A DNA stretch of 64,000 bases from DASCOT01 sp965197275. GTDB lineage: Bacteria; Acidobacteriota; UBA890; WLXD01. The stretch spans positions 1 to 64,000 of the forward strand of contig CBDAMQ010000020.1 of assembly GCA_965197275.1 (NCBI GenBank), read 5' to 3'. The position numbers and the translations under genes were made by a program. The notes under the pieces are model-generated. The model searched no databases. It was not told where the DNA came from and saw only the letters and a program-made list of their open reading frames with translations. This document shows positions 1-7,838 of this stretch, piece after piece. Each line of letters starts with the position of its first letter. Within the stretch, counting starts at the first letter, position 1.

Positions 1-80
1 GTGATCTATCGAACTCGGAGCGTTTGCGGCGCTGGTTTGAGAATCTGGATCCCGACGAGTTCTCGAAATACGAGATGTAG
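1..80 (+). CDS. C-terminal end of an unidentified protein (5' truncated)
   Basis: The third forward frame is open from the window edge to a TAG at 78-80. Its 25 visible residues are charged and end in FSKYEM, which looks like a genuine protein C-terminus. The gene begins outside the window and too little is visible to name a family. It runs in the same direction as parA, about 230 bases downstream. Confidence 0.45.
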   Translation, partial: DLSNSERLRRWFENLDPDEFSKYEM

Positions 81-314
81 GGCTCCGTGACCTGCGATTC
101 GGTTGCGCTCTCCGGAGTCCTCCTGCATGATGGGTCGTCCCGCGAGCGAAGAAGGGTTCGGAGCCGGTTCGAGGGACGCGCCGCGCGCGGGGTTGTGGCG
201 AGCGCGCCGGCGTGAAGTGGGCGGCCATAGAACCCGGGCAACCGCAAAAGCAGCGCCGTAGGTTGACTCGTCGGGCACGGGGACGGCGCGCCGGTTCGGA
301 AGGACTCGCTCAGG
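81..314. other. Intergenic region upstream of parA
   Basis: This 234-base stretch separates the truncated upstream gene from parA. I see no convincing coding frame, tRNA or parS palindrome in it. It presumably carries the parAB promoter, but no clear -10/-35 pair stands out. Confidence 0.4.
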
Positions 315-1118
315 GTGGTATCTGCGAACGGCTACACGACCGACGAAGCCGACCGCCGAACCTTGATCGTTGCCGTGACGAACCAGAAGGGCGGCGTCGG
401 GAAGACCACGACCGCGGTGAACTTGGCAGCGGCGTTGGCGCTCAAGGGGCATCGCACCTTGCTCGTCGACCTGGATCCTCAAGCCCACAGCACGATCTCC
501 TTCGTCGATCCGGCCGAGTTCGAGCTCACGATCTACGACGCCTTGGTCGAGACCACGATGGCCCTCGACGGCATCATTTGTCGGACACGGCTCGAATGCC
601 TCGACGTCGCTCCGGCTCGAATCGCGCTGGCGAAGCTCGAGATCAAGTTGTCAGGCGAGTTCGATGGACACTATCGACTCCGCGATCAATTGGCCACAGT
701 TGATCAATCATATCGTTTTGTGGTTATTGATACGCCTCCAACACTAGGACTGCTCACGGTTAACGCGCTGGTAGCAGCGTCACACGTGCTAATTCCGATC
801 CAGTCCTCGTACCTGGCGATGGAAGGCACGGATGACCTGCTTGACACCGTGCAGCGCGTGCGCCAACGAGTGAACCCGAAGTTGGAGTTGCTCGGAGTGT
901 TGATCACGATGCTCGACCGCCGAACTGTCCTCGGGCGTGACGTTGTGGAGCAAGTACGTCGGGTATTCGGTGACAAGGTGTTTGATACCGTGATTAGCCG
1001 GAACGTGAGGCTGGAGGAGAGTCCGGCGTACAAAGAGGCGATCTTTACTCATGCGCCGTCGTCGACCGGCGCGGAACAGTACGCAAAGCTCGGAGAGGAG
1101 GTTCTGGCGCGTGTCTAA
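315..1118 (+). CDS. parA: ParA/Soj chromosome-partitioning ATPase
   Basis: The 267-residue protein has the deviant Walker A motif KGGVGKTT at residues 25-32, LLVDLDPQ near residue 50 and the Walker B-like VIDTPPTLG, all typical of ParA/Soj. ParA binds DNA as an ATP dimer and, with ParB bound at parS, segregates the replication origin region. The GTG start at 315 adds about 15 residues before the conserved fold; a TTG near 363 is a possible alternative. The 3' end overlaps parB by 8 bases, so the two are translationally coupled. The location fits the usual parAB position next to the origin. Confidence 0.93.
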   Translation: MVSANGYTTDEADRRTLIVAVTNQKGGVGKTTTAVNLAAALALKGHRTLLVDLDPQAHSTISFVDPAEFELTIYDALVETTMALDGIICRTRLECLDVAPARIALAKLEIKLSGEFDGHYRLRDQLATVDQSYRFVVIDTPPTLGLLTVNALVAASHVLIPIQSSYLAMEGTDDLLDTVQRVRQRVNPKLELLGVLITMLDRRTVLGRDVVEQVRRVFGDKVFDTVISRNVRLEESPAYKEAIFTHAPSSTGAEQYAKLGEEVLARV

Positions 1119-1975
1119 GCGACGAGGGCTGCCGGTTACTACGCGTATGCGGCACGACGCTCATTTTGTAGAGGAGCTGGCGACAGAGCACACGAGTGCG
1201 CTCGGGCAGTACATCCCTCTGGAACTGCTTCGCCCAAATCCGCATCAGCCGCGCCAGTCGTTCGAGCGCCTCGAAGAGCTCGTGGCCTCGATCCAACGTG
1301 TAGGCATCCTGGAGCCGTTGTTGGTTCGTCGCGCGGCGAGTGGCTACCAGATCGTGTCGGGGGAGCGTCGCTATCGCGCCGCGCGCGCCGCCCAGCTCGA
1401 GGAGGTGCCCTGCATCGTCCTCGATGTCGACGACGCGCGCGCTCTGGAAATTGCCCTCATTGAGAACCTTCAACGGCAGGACCTCTCGGCTTTCGAGGAG
1501 GCCGAGGCACTACAGGCGTTGATCGACCAATTCGGATTCACGCACGATGATGTCGCTGAGCCGCATAAGCAAGTCGCGGACCAGCGTCACCGAATCTCTC
1601 AACCTGCTGGTCATGCCGCGCGAAGTCCGCGCGTTGCTGGAGGAAGCCGGCATCCGCGGTAAGTCCCTGATGCTCGAGATCTGCCGGTGCGAGACATCGG
1701 AAGAGATGGCCGCTCTGGCGCAGCGGGTTGTCAACGAGGGCCTGACCCGCGACGACTTGCGGAAGATACGGCGCGCCGCACAAAGAGCTGCAGCCCAAGA
1801 GGAAGCTGGAACCGCCACCAAGCGGCGTCCCCCGCGGCGACTCACGTTCCGGTCCAGGGAAGGCGTGACGGTGAGCGTCTTCCTGGGCAACGAAGAGGTC
1901 TCCCTCGCAGATGTCGAGCGGTCGCTGCTAGAGGCGATCCGCAGCCTCAGGTCCACGGGCATTCCCAACAACTAG
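1111..1975 (+). CDS. parB: ParB/Spo0J partition protein (frameshifted)
   Basis: The start is a GTG inside the end of parA. The N-terminal ParB domain is clear, with PNPHQPRQSF and the arginine patch SGERRYRAARAA. Reading then breaks: after FTHDDVAE the frame turns to nonsense, while the next frame continues with RISKSRTSVTESLNLLVMP, the expected ParB helix-turn-helix, through to the TAG at 1975. Removing one C at 1561-1562 rejoins them into about 288 residues. Without that correction the DNA-binding domain is lost. A whole, conserved C-terminal half argues for sequencing error or a very recent mutation. ParB is the CTP-dependent clamp that spreads from parS. Confidence 0.88.
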
Positions 1976-2622
1976 GGTTGGCAATGGTCCCTGGTTGTAC
2001 GCCGGTAACCTAATCCGGCACTTCGACCCGACCGCGACCACGACGTCGTCTCATGTAGGACGCGGATCGGCCTCAATCTCAAGTAACCTCTCAGGGATTG
2101 TCGGCGCGCCGACATTCGGCGACACCTGAACCTCACGTTGCTGGCCCGTGCCGCGTTCTGCTCCGGCCGCATAGATGTCGTCTTCCACCGGCAAGCTAGC
2201 CGCGTTCCGACTTCTCAAACACGCTCAATCGACGTTGCCCTGAGCGTGGCGATCGGGAACGCATAGGTTCGGATCCATCAGCACGGGACTCCGCGAAGTT
2301 CACCTCCGATGAAGCGACTCGGCGGTAAGAACCAGCTGCGGGCAGTGGCGGTTACGTGTGCAGTATGTGCCGCGCCACGTAGCGTCTGCCGTAAACTTGA
2401 TTTGCCGTTCCCTGTCGTCGCGCCGACAAACGAAGGGAGCAACTCAGCGGCTGAGGTGCACGGGGTAGGTCGACAACGACGGCCCGAGGCCGTCGTCAAT
2501 CTCCAGCTCAATCGCCAGGCCATACAGAACATCCACTGTCCAGAGATCTACCGTAACCACGCTCTGGACGTGGACAAGCCGCTCGGCCTCTTGCGCCCTC
2601 GGCAACCGGACCCACTGCGGGG
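1976..2622. other. 647-base stretch without a supportable gene
   Basis: Open frames here have no recognisable domain and look like chance frames in GC-rich DNA. The only structure I can point to is a perfect 8-base inverted repeat at 2220-2248. The region lies between parB and a convergent small gene, so it could hold degraded coding DNA or part of the origin neighbourhood. I see no tRNA or insertion-sequence ends. Confidence 0.4.
2220..2248. repeat. Inverted repeat CACGCTCA-N13-TGAGCGTG
   Basis: The arms at 2220-2227 and 2241-2248 are perfect reverse complements separated by 13 bases. There is no T-run after either arm, so it is not a standard terminator. It may be a protein-binding site or chance. 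Confidence 0.4.
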
Positions 2623-3183
2623 CTACGAACCAGCGATGGCGAGATCTCGCTCGAGCGCCGCTCGACCACGGCTGGTGATCCGATACTCGTAAGCGCGCCC
2701 GCGCCGCCGCCGGTCGACCAGGTCGCGTGCCGCGCGCAACGCGTTGCTCAGGTTGGTCCGGTAGACGGGGCGAACCCGCGCGCGCTCGGCCAAGAAGCGC
2801 TCGATCTCGCTTGGGGTCATCCACTCGATACCGAGTTGCAGGCGCGTGGCTTCAAGCGCCACCAGTGCCTTGAGCAGCATCTTCCCGGGTGTTGAGAGAA
2901 CTGAGGCGTAGGGTGCCAGTTGGATGCGCGAGCCGGTCGGCCCGGTCCGCGCACTTGTCATCTGAGTCGAATCGCTCGCGGTCGTTCCAACGGCATGGGG
3001 GAGGAGTGCGCGGACAATCTCGAGCCGATATGGCGCCGGAACGCGGCTCTCGACGATGGCGATCAGAGAGAGGACACGATCCACTTCATCGGTCAGGTCA
3101 GGACCGACAAACGGACTCGCGGCAGCTGGTTGGTCGTCGAAGCTCACTTCCTTTCCCGACGTCTGTTCTGGTGGCTCCGTCAT
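2623..3183 (-). CDS. Hypothetical protein with a C-terminal winged-helix-like segment
   Basis: The product is 186 residues. The first 90 residues are low in structure. From about residue 105 it becomes regular, with TPGKMLLKALVALEA followed by TPSEIERFLAERARV, NLSNALRAARDLV and a basic YEYRITSRGRAALER hairpin. That layout resembles a winged helix-turn-helix, so DNA binding is plausible. I do not recognise the family. It diverges from the next plus-strand gene across the candidate origin region. The coding signal is moderate: the C-terminal half is more convincing than the N-terminal half, and the start is uncertain. Confidence 0.55.
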   Translation of the reverse strand: MTEPPEQTSGKEVSFDDQPAAASPFVGPDLTDEVDRVLSLIAIVESRVPAPYRLEIVRALLPHAVGTTASDSTQMTSARTGPTGSRIQLAPYASVLSTPGKMLLKALVALEATRLQLGIEWMTPSEIERFLAERARVRPVYRTNLSNALRAARDLVDRRRRGRAYEYRITSRGRAALERDLAIAGS

Positions 3184-3276
3184 CGTCCACCCCGGGGGTG
3201 CGGCACGGCGCGCAGTGGTCCCGACATGTGGTCTTCGAGGAATGTCACCGGCGTACAGGTTCGCAAGGTCAGTTCC

Positions 3277-3436
3277 TGTGGATAATCCGCTGCTGGGAGG
3301 GCAGATTCACGCCCTTGCGGGCGTGGATCGCCTAGGCGTAAGGGGTTTCGGGTCGTTCGCGGCCTCTGAGCATTCGTTCGGACCTGTGGAAAAGCTGTAG
3401 ATAACTGTTAATACGATTTTAATATGATAACTATAT
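3277..3436. other. Candidate replication origin: DnaA-box-like sites next to an AT-rich block
   Basis: TGTGGATAA at 3277-3285 is the exact complement of the DnaA box TTATCCACA. TGTGGAAAA (3385-3393) and TGTAGATAA (3396-3404) are one-mismatch variants, starting 11 bases apart, one helical turn. They run into an AT-rich stretch (about 3390-3436) that stands out sharply in this GC-rich sequence and could be the unwinding element. A 7-base hairpin (3308-3325) and the palindrome CGCCTAGGCG (3329-3338) lie between the boxes. parAB is 1.3-3 kb away, as is usual at chromosomal origins. No dnaA or dnaN is visible, so this is inferred. Confidence 0.5.
3308..3325. repeat. Hairpin CACGCCC-ttgc-GGGCGTG
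   Basis: Perfect 7-base arms at 3308-3314 and 3319-3325 enclose a 4-base loop. It sits between the DnaA-box-like sites, has no following T-run, and may be part of the origin structure. Confidence 0.5.
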
Positions 3437-3472
3437 CACCCGGAGAAGACCGAAGTGCGTATAATCCGCCGC
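3437..3472 (+). promoter_or_regulatory. Promoter with TATAAT seven bases before the ATG (leaderless)
   Basis: A perfect TATAAT lies at 3460-3465, followed by seven bases and then the ATG at 3473. Transcription would start at or next to the A of the start codon, giving a leaderless mRNA. The -35 match about 18 bases upstream (TCACCC) is weak. Confidence 0.5.
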
Positions 3473-4111
3473 ATGAGCGCCCCGTTGACGTCGCCGCAAC
3501 GTTCGAGCCTCCGCTTCTGCAAGGCGTTCTTCGAAGTCGACGACCTAGCGGCGACCCATGAGTCCCTGCTTGCTCTCGGCGCCCAGGAGCTGTCGGAGGC
3601 AACCGGGGACGGCGCCGTTGATCGCTGGTACTGGTGGCAAGACGCTGGCCTCGGCGGAGACGCCTTCCTGCTCCGGTTGCGGCACACCCGCCTGGTCTTG
3701 GAAGGCGCAACAGCCGGGTCGGTGGGTCGCGGCTGGCGTGCGCTCGATCAGCACCTGCGTCCGCATGCCAAGGCGCGAGTTGCCGCGGGCGACGATCTGG
3801 CCCGGTTCGTTCCGCGCCGGCGCCCTCACACGGCCGATCGACCGGAGTCGTGGAGCCCCGAGCACGAAGCTCTGGTACTGGTCGAGTTCTACGCCTCATT
3901 CGCGGCCCGTTGGGCGCGTCAGCCTCACGCCCGTCTCGACGGGTTGAGTCCCCTCGAAGCGCTGGAGGTGCCGGACAAACGCGGCTGTGTAGATCAGTTG
4001 CTGGCCCGGATGACCCGGATTGAGGAGGAGCGCCGGCTACGGGGCATGGCGAGCTTCGCCGTCGAAGATCTTCGACGGGCCGTCTTCGGCGATGCTGGAG
4101 CCTCCGGGTGA
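3473..4111 (+). CDS. Hypothetical protein, about 212 residues
   Basis: I chose the ATG at 3473 rather than an earlier GTG at 3455 because a TATAAT overlaps the upstream codons. The protein has no membrane segment. Around residue 160 it has HARLDGLSPLEALEVPDKR followed by a leucine-rich helix. That resembles the short DG-x-(T/S)-P-(R/L)-EA motif seen near the C-terminus of MbcA/ParS-like and SEC-C-type proteins, but the match is too short to assign function. The stop overlaps the next gene's GTG by four bases, so the two are probably co-transcribed. Confidence 0.65.
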   Translation: MSAPLTSPQRSSLRFCKAFFEVDDLAATHESLLALGAQELSEATGDGAVDRWYWWQDAGLGGDAFLLRLRHTRLVLEGATAGSVGRGWRALDQHLRPHAKARVAAGDDLARFVPRRRPHTADRPESWSPEHEALVLVEFYASFAARWARQPHARLDGLSPLEALEVPDKRGCVDQLLARMTRIEEERRLRGMASFAVEDLRRAVFGDAGASG

Positions 4112-5292
4112 CGCTGCTGCAGTACTTGCGCCCGACAGCAGCCCTTGGGATGGCGTTGGGCGCGGCGTTCGGACCGCAGGTGGCCGCGCAAGAACAGGAG
4201 GCACGGGGCCGCGTCCGAGAATTCGGCGTGGAGCCCGGCGTGCTATCTCCGGGGCCGCTGAACGCCATCACCGATGTTGCCGGTGTTCGGGTCGGTCATA
4301 CGACTCTGGTCACCCCACCGACGACACACACAGGAATCACCGCGATCCTGCCGCACTCTGGAAACCTGTTTCGCGACAAGGTTCCAGGAGCTGTCTTCGT
4401 CGCCAATGGCTTCGGCAAGCTGACGGGCATCAGCCAGATCCGTGAGCTCGGGACTATCGAGACGCCGGTGCTGCTAACCGGTACGCTCAGCGTGCCCCGG
4501 GCCGCTGATGGGTTGATCTCCTACATGCTCGGGCTTCCCGGCAACGAAGACGTGCGCTCGATCAATCCGGTTGTCGGCGAGACCAATGACGGATACCTGA
4601 GCGACATTCGGGCCCGCCCGATTCGGCCGGAGCACGTGCAGGCGGCGATCGAGTCGGCGGCTGGCGGGGCGGTTGTCGAGGGTGCCGTCGGAGCGGGCAG
4701 CGGCACGATCGCGTTCGGCTTCAAGGGCGGCATCGGCAGCTCTTCGCGCCGACTGCCGGAACAACTCGGCGGCTGGACCGTTGGCGCTCTGGTACAGACC
4801 AACTTCGGCGGCGTGCTCAGCATCGCCGGCGCTCCGGTAGGTGTCGAGCTCGGACGTTACTACTTGCGCGACGTGCTCGACGGAGCGCCGGCGGGCATCG
4901 ACCAGGCCGATGGCTCCTGCATGATGGTGATTGCCACCGACGCGCCGCTGGACGCAGCCAACCTCGAAAGGCTGGCGCTTCGCGCCTTCATGGGCATGGC
5001 GCGCACCGGCGCATCAGGGTCGAATGGAAGCGGCGACTACGTGATCGCGTTCTCGACTCACGTCGGGCTGCGCACGGGGCCGGACGGCGCTGCTCGCCCG
5101 CGGACGCCGCCGCTCGCCACGGATCGGCTGTCGCCACTGTTCCTGGCAGCCGTCGAGGCCACCGAGGAGTCGATCTACAACAGCCTGTTTCAGGCGCGCA
5201 CGACGATCGGGGTTGGCGGCGTGGTGGAGGCGCTGCCGCTGCGGCGGACTATCGAAATCTTGCGAGCACATGGAGTCGTCGGCGCGCGCTGA
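4108..5292 (+). CDS. P1 family peptidase (DmpA-like L-aminopeptidase/D-esterase)
   Basis: The product is 394 residues. A hydrophobic N-terminus ending near AAAQ/VAAQEQE looks like a signal peptide, so it is probably periplasmic. The body matches the DmpA/P1 family: ITDVAGVRVGHTT near residue 55, GETNDGYLSDIR, GAGSGTIAFGFKGGIGSSSR (containing the self-processing, nucleophilic serine region) and MGMARTGASGSNGSGDY. These enzymes cleave themselves before the catalytic serine to form an alpha/beta pair that removes N-terminal residues from peptides. The GTG start overlaps the stop of the preceding gene (GTGA). Confidence 0.88.
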   Translation: MTLLQYLRPTAALGMALGAAFGPQVAAQEQEARGRVREFGVEPGVLSPGPLNAITDVAGVRVGHTTLVTPPTTHTGITAILPHSGNLFRDKVPGAVFVANGFGKLTGISQIRELGTIETPVLLTGTLSVPRAADGLISYMLGLPGNEDVRSINPVVGETNDGYLSDIRARPIRPEHVQAAIESAAGGAVVEGAVGAGSGTIAFGFKGGIGSSSRRLPEQLGGWTVGALVQTNFGGVLSIAGAPVGVELGRYYLRDVLDGAPAGIDQADGSCMMVIATDAPLDAANLERLALRAFMGMARTGASGSNGSGDYVIAFSTHVGLRTGPDGAARPRTPPLATDRLSPLFLAAVEATEESIYNSLFQARTTIGVGGVVEALPLRRTIEILRAHGVVGAR

Positions 5293-5375
5293 TCGCCTAG
5301 CTGGTCGGGTCCGCCTGCTAAGGTAAGTTAGGTAGTCGACTCTGCACCGGAACATAGCGGGGAGCCAAAGAAAAA

Positions 5376-5975
5376 ATGGGGCTGAACGCTAGTGTCCTCG
5401 TTCTGAATCGCCTCTGGCAGGCGGTGAACGTGGTCAACGCGCGCCGGGCGCTGACGTTGCTCTACGTCGGGCGCGGGAAGGTCGTCACCGATGATTTTGC
5501 CACGTACACCTGGGAGAGTTGGAGCGAGGCCTCGACCCTGCCAGCTCACGAATCGGCGGACTTGATCTCGGGGCCATCGTGCACGGTCGTGGTGCCGCGC
5601 ATAATCCAGTTGCTCGAATACGATCGTGTGCCGCGACCGCGCGTGAAGTTCACCCGTGCCAACGTTTACCTGCGAGACCGACACCAATGCCAGTATTGCG
5701 GACGTGTCGCGGGCTCCTCGCAGCTGACGCTGGACCACGTCCATCCACGCTCGCGCGGCGGGCGCGCCACATGGGGAAACATCGTGGTCTCGTGCTTTCG
5801 ATGCAATGCTCGCAAGGCCAATCGTCTCCCGGAGGAGGCCGGCATGCGGCTCCTCCGGCCGCCTCGGCAGCCAGCCTGGCATCCCGCCACCTCGCTGGCG
5901 CCCGCGGTTGATCCTCACGAGGCCTGGATGCCCTTTCTGAGCTGGGGCCGCGGCCCCTCCTCGGCATCGCTATAG
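5376..5975 (+). CDS. HNH endonuclease family protein
   Basis: The 199-residue protein has an N-terminal segment (LVLNRLWQAVNVVNARRA) typical of the stand-alone bacterial HNH group, then an HNH domain: CQYCG at about residues 107-111, LTLDHVHPRSRGG with the catalytic histidine, WGNIVVSCFRCNARK with the second zinc cysteine pair. The Pro-rich tail is variable in the family. A GGGGAG ribosome-binding sequence lies about a dozen bases upstream. Family members are widespread single genes outside restriction systems and their substrate is not established. Confidence 0.88.
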   Translation: MGLNASVLVLNRLWQAVNVVNARRALTLLYVGRGKVVTDDFATYTWESWSEASTLPAHESADLISGPSCTVVVPRIIQLLEYDRVPRPRVKFTRANVYLRDRHQCQYCGRVAGSSQLTLDHVHPRSRGGRATWGNIVVSCFRCNARKANRLPEEAGMRLLRPPRQPAWHPATSLAPAVDPHEAWMPFLSWGRGPSSASL

Positions 5976-6125
5976 AGGCTCCCGACAACCCTCCGGCGCG
6001 CCGGCCCTATGCTACGCTTGGCGCACGCTGGCGCCCGCCCCAACGCGCGGCCGCAGACCGCTGCCAGGTAATCGCACGCCGCGTCGTTGTACCCACGAGT
6101 AGGCGTCCCTAGCCGTGACGAGAAA

Positions 6126-7171
6126 ATGAGCCGCCGACCTATTCGCGCACTCGGTCTGATGTCCGGAGGTCTCGACTCGACGCTCGCTGCCAGCATTCTC
6201 CAGCGTCTGGGCGTCGATGTGCTGGGGCTTCATTTCTCGACTGGTTTCTGCGTTGCTGACCGGCATCGCCTCATGGGCAACGCCAACAATCGTGAGAAGC
6301 CCTACCGCAACGACGCGTTGCACGCCGGCGCGCAGCTGCGAGTTCCAGTGGAGATCGTCGATATCAAGGAGGACTACCTGCCGGAAGTGGTCCTGAATCC
6401 CAAGCATGGTTATGGCTCGGGATGAACCCGTGCATCGATTGCCGCATCTTCATGCTCAAGCGCGCCAAGACCATGTTGGAAGAACAGGGCTACGATTTCA
6501 TCTTCACCGGTGAGGTGCTCGGGCAGCGGCCGATGAGCCAGCGGCGTCCACCGATGCAGGCAATCGAGCAGGAGACGGAGCTCGAAGGCCTGCTGCTGCG
6601 TCCCTTGTCCGCCAAGCTACTGCCGCCGACGATTCCGGAGAAGCGCGGCTGGATCCATCGCGACGACCTGTACGCGATCTCGGGCCGCTCCCGTCACGAG
6701 CAGATGCGCCTGGCGGACGAGTTCGGCCTGATCGACTATCCACAGCCGGCCGGTGGGTGTTGCTTCCTGCCCGATGAGAATTTCTCTCGCAAGCTCCGCG
6801 ACCTACTCCTCGACCGAGGCAACGACGTCGACCCCGACGACATGATGTTGCTGAAGGTCGGTCGCCACTTCCGGCTCGGTGACGGAGTGAAGATCATCGT
6901 CGGACGCCACGAGGCTGAGAACGACTTCCTGGAGCGATTCCGCGTCGGTCGGGGAGCGGTGTGGGTGGAGGAGTTCAGCTCTCCGCTGACCTTGATCGAG
7001 GGGGCTCCTTCGGCCGAGCAGCTGGAGCTCGCCTGCAAGATCACGGCTCGGTACTGCGCCGGTCGTAGCGAGATCGAGGTGCCGGTGCACTGGCACCTCG
7101 ACGAGCACGAGGGACAGCTGGTGGTCGAGCCAGTGCGCGAGGACGGTGTTCTCGACGAGATCCGAATCTGA
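6126..7171 (+). CDS. PP-loop tRNA-thiolation (MnmA/ThiI-like) protein, frameshifted
   Basis: From the ATG at 6126 the protein has the PP-loop pyrophosphatase motif SGGLDST at residues 13-19 and continues to KHGYGSG. The frame then ends, and the overlapping frame from 6422 continues without a gap: MNPCIDCRIFML (CxxC), TGEVLGQRPMSQ, RPLSAKLLPPT, QPAGGCCFLPDE. In this family these parts form one chain of about 350 residues, so one G seems missing from the GGG at about 6418-6420. Relatives adenylate a tRNA uridine and replace oxygen with sulfur; the exact site is not known to me. The TusA-like gene directly downstream supports a sulfur-transfer role. Confidence 0.82.
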
Positions 7172-7178
7172 GGGTGAG

Positions 7179-7505
7179 TTGACCACGCCACGCCGCCCAT
7201 CGGACCCTCGGGGTGCGGCGCATTTCCATCGGCAGGTCCACGGCAGCGCCTCAGCGGATCAAAAGCGATCGTTGATCGATACGGCGGACGTCGCCGTCGA
7301 GGCGCGCGGCACTTTTTGCCCCGAGCCGGTGATTCGTATTCAGAGCGCGGCGAGGAAGATGAACGCCGGCCAAACGGCCATGTTGCTGGCCGACGATGCG
7401 GGGGTCGAGATTGACGTGCCGGCATGGTGCATGAGCACCGGCAACGAATATCTCGGCCTACTCCGCGAGCACACGTTCCTCCGAGTCTTCATCCGCCGCG
7501 GTTAG
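7179..7505 (+). CDS. TusA/SirA-like sulfur carrier protein
   Basis: The conserved part is FCPEPVIRIQSAARKMNAGQ, where CPEP is the CPxP motif carrying the persulfide cysteine, followed by the TusA-type DAGVEIDVPAWC segment. Length beyond the leader is about 75 residues, as usual for TusA. The start is uncertain: TTG at 7179 sits just after the PP-loop gene, GTG at 7146 would overlap it, and a TTG near 7271 would give the bare domain. TusA-like proteins relay sulfur from a cysteine desulfurase to tRNA-modifying enzymes, which fits the neighbour. Confidence 0.82.
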   Translation: MTTPRRPSDPRGAAHFHRQVHGSASADQKRSLIDTADVAVEARGTFCPEPVIRIQSAARKMNAGQTAMLLADDAGVEIDVPAWCMSTGNEYLGLLREHTFLRVFIRRG

Positions 7506-7509
7506 GCGG
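7493..7509. terminator. Possible hairpin at the tusA/fixX convergence
   Basis: CCGCC at 7493-7497 and GGCGG at 7505-7509 can pair around a 7-base loop just at the tusA stop, before the convergent fixX end. No T-run follows, so termination is only a possibility. Confidence 0.25.
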
Positions 7510-7519
7510 CCACCCGGCA

Positions 7520-7834
7520 TCAGCCATAGTGGTACGACACCCCGTAGCCGCCCTGGGGGTTGTTCCAGGTGGTGTAGCGACGTGCTACCTGACAGGTGCC
7601 GCACTCGAGGCAGTCTTCGTAGTTGACGATGCAGCCGGAGTCGTCGGTGTTGAGCTTGAATACCTGAGCCGGACAGATGAACAGAACGGCATGGTCCGGG
7701 TCCTGACGAAAGGCCTCCTGGTCCACGTGAATATGGCTTTCATCGGCGAATCGCCGTTTCACGAGGTCGAGTCGCTCGGCCATCGATGGCGACTTGTGAG
7801 GCTTCAGGTACTCGCGAACATCGATCGACATCAT
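7520..7834 (-). CDS. fixX: FixX-like ferredoxin
   Basis: The product is about 104 residues from ATG 7834, which lies four bases after the fixC stop. The C-terminal half has the cysteine pattern LFICPA, GCIVNYEDCLECGTCQVA, consistent with one iron-sulfur cluster, and the YTTWNNPQGGYGVSYHYG ending characteristic of FixX. FixX passes electrons between FixC and the quinone pool or ferredoxin. It is clearly in an operon with fixC. Confidence 0.9.
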   Translation of the reverse strand: MMSIDVREYLKPHKSPSMAERLDLVKRRFADESHIHVDQEAFRQDPDHAVLFICPAQVFKLNTDDSGCIVNYEDCLECGTCQVARRYTTWNNPQGGYGVSYHYG

Positions 7835-7838
7835 CGCC

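Noticed and set aside
6..488. 160-codon minus-strand frame covering the parA start
   Set aside because: It runs antisense through parA's conserved N-terminus and gives a low-complexity protein.
2444..2824. Minus-strand open frame of 126 codons overlapping the winged-helix gene
   Set aside because: Its first half is a shadow of the winged-helix gene and the rest has no recognisable domain.
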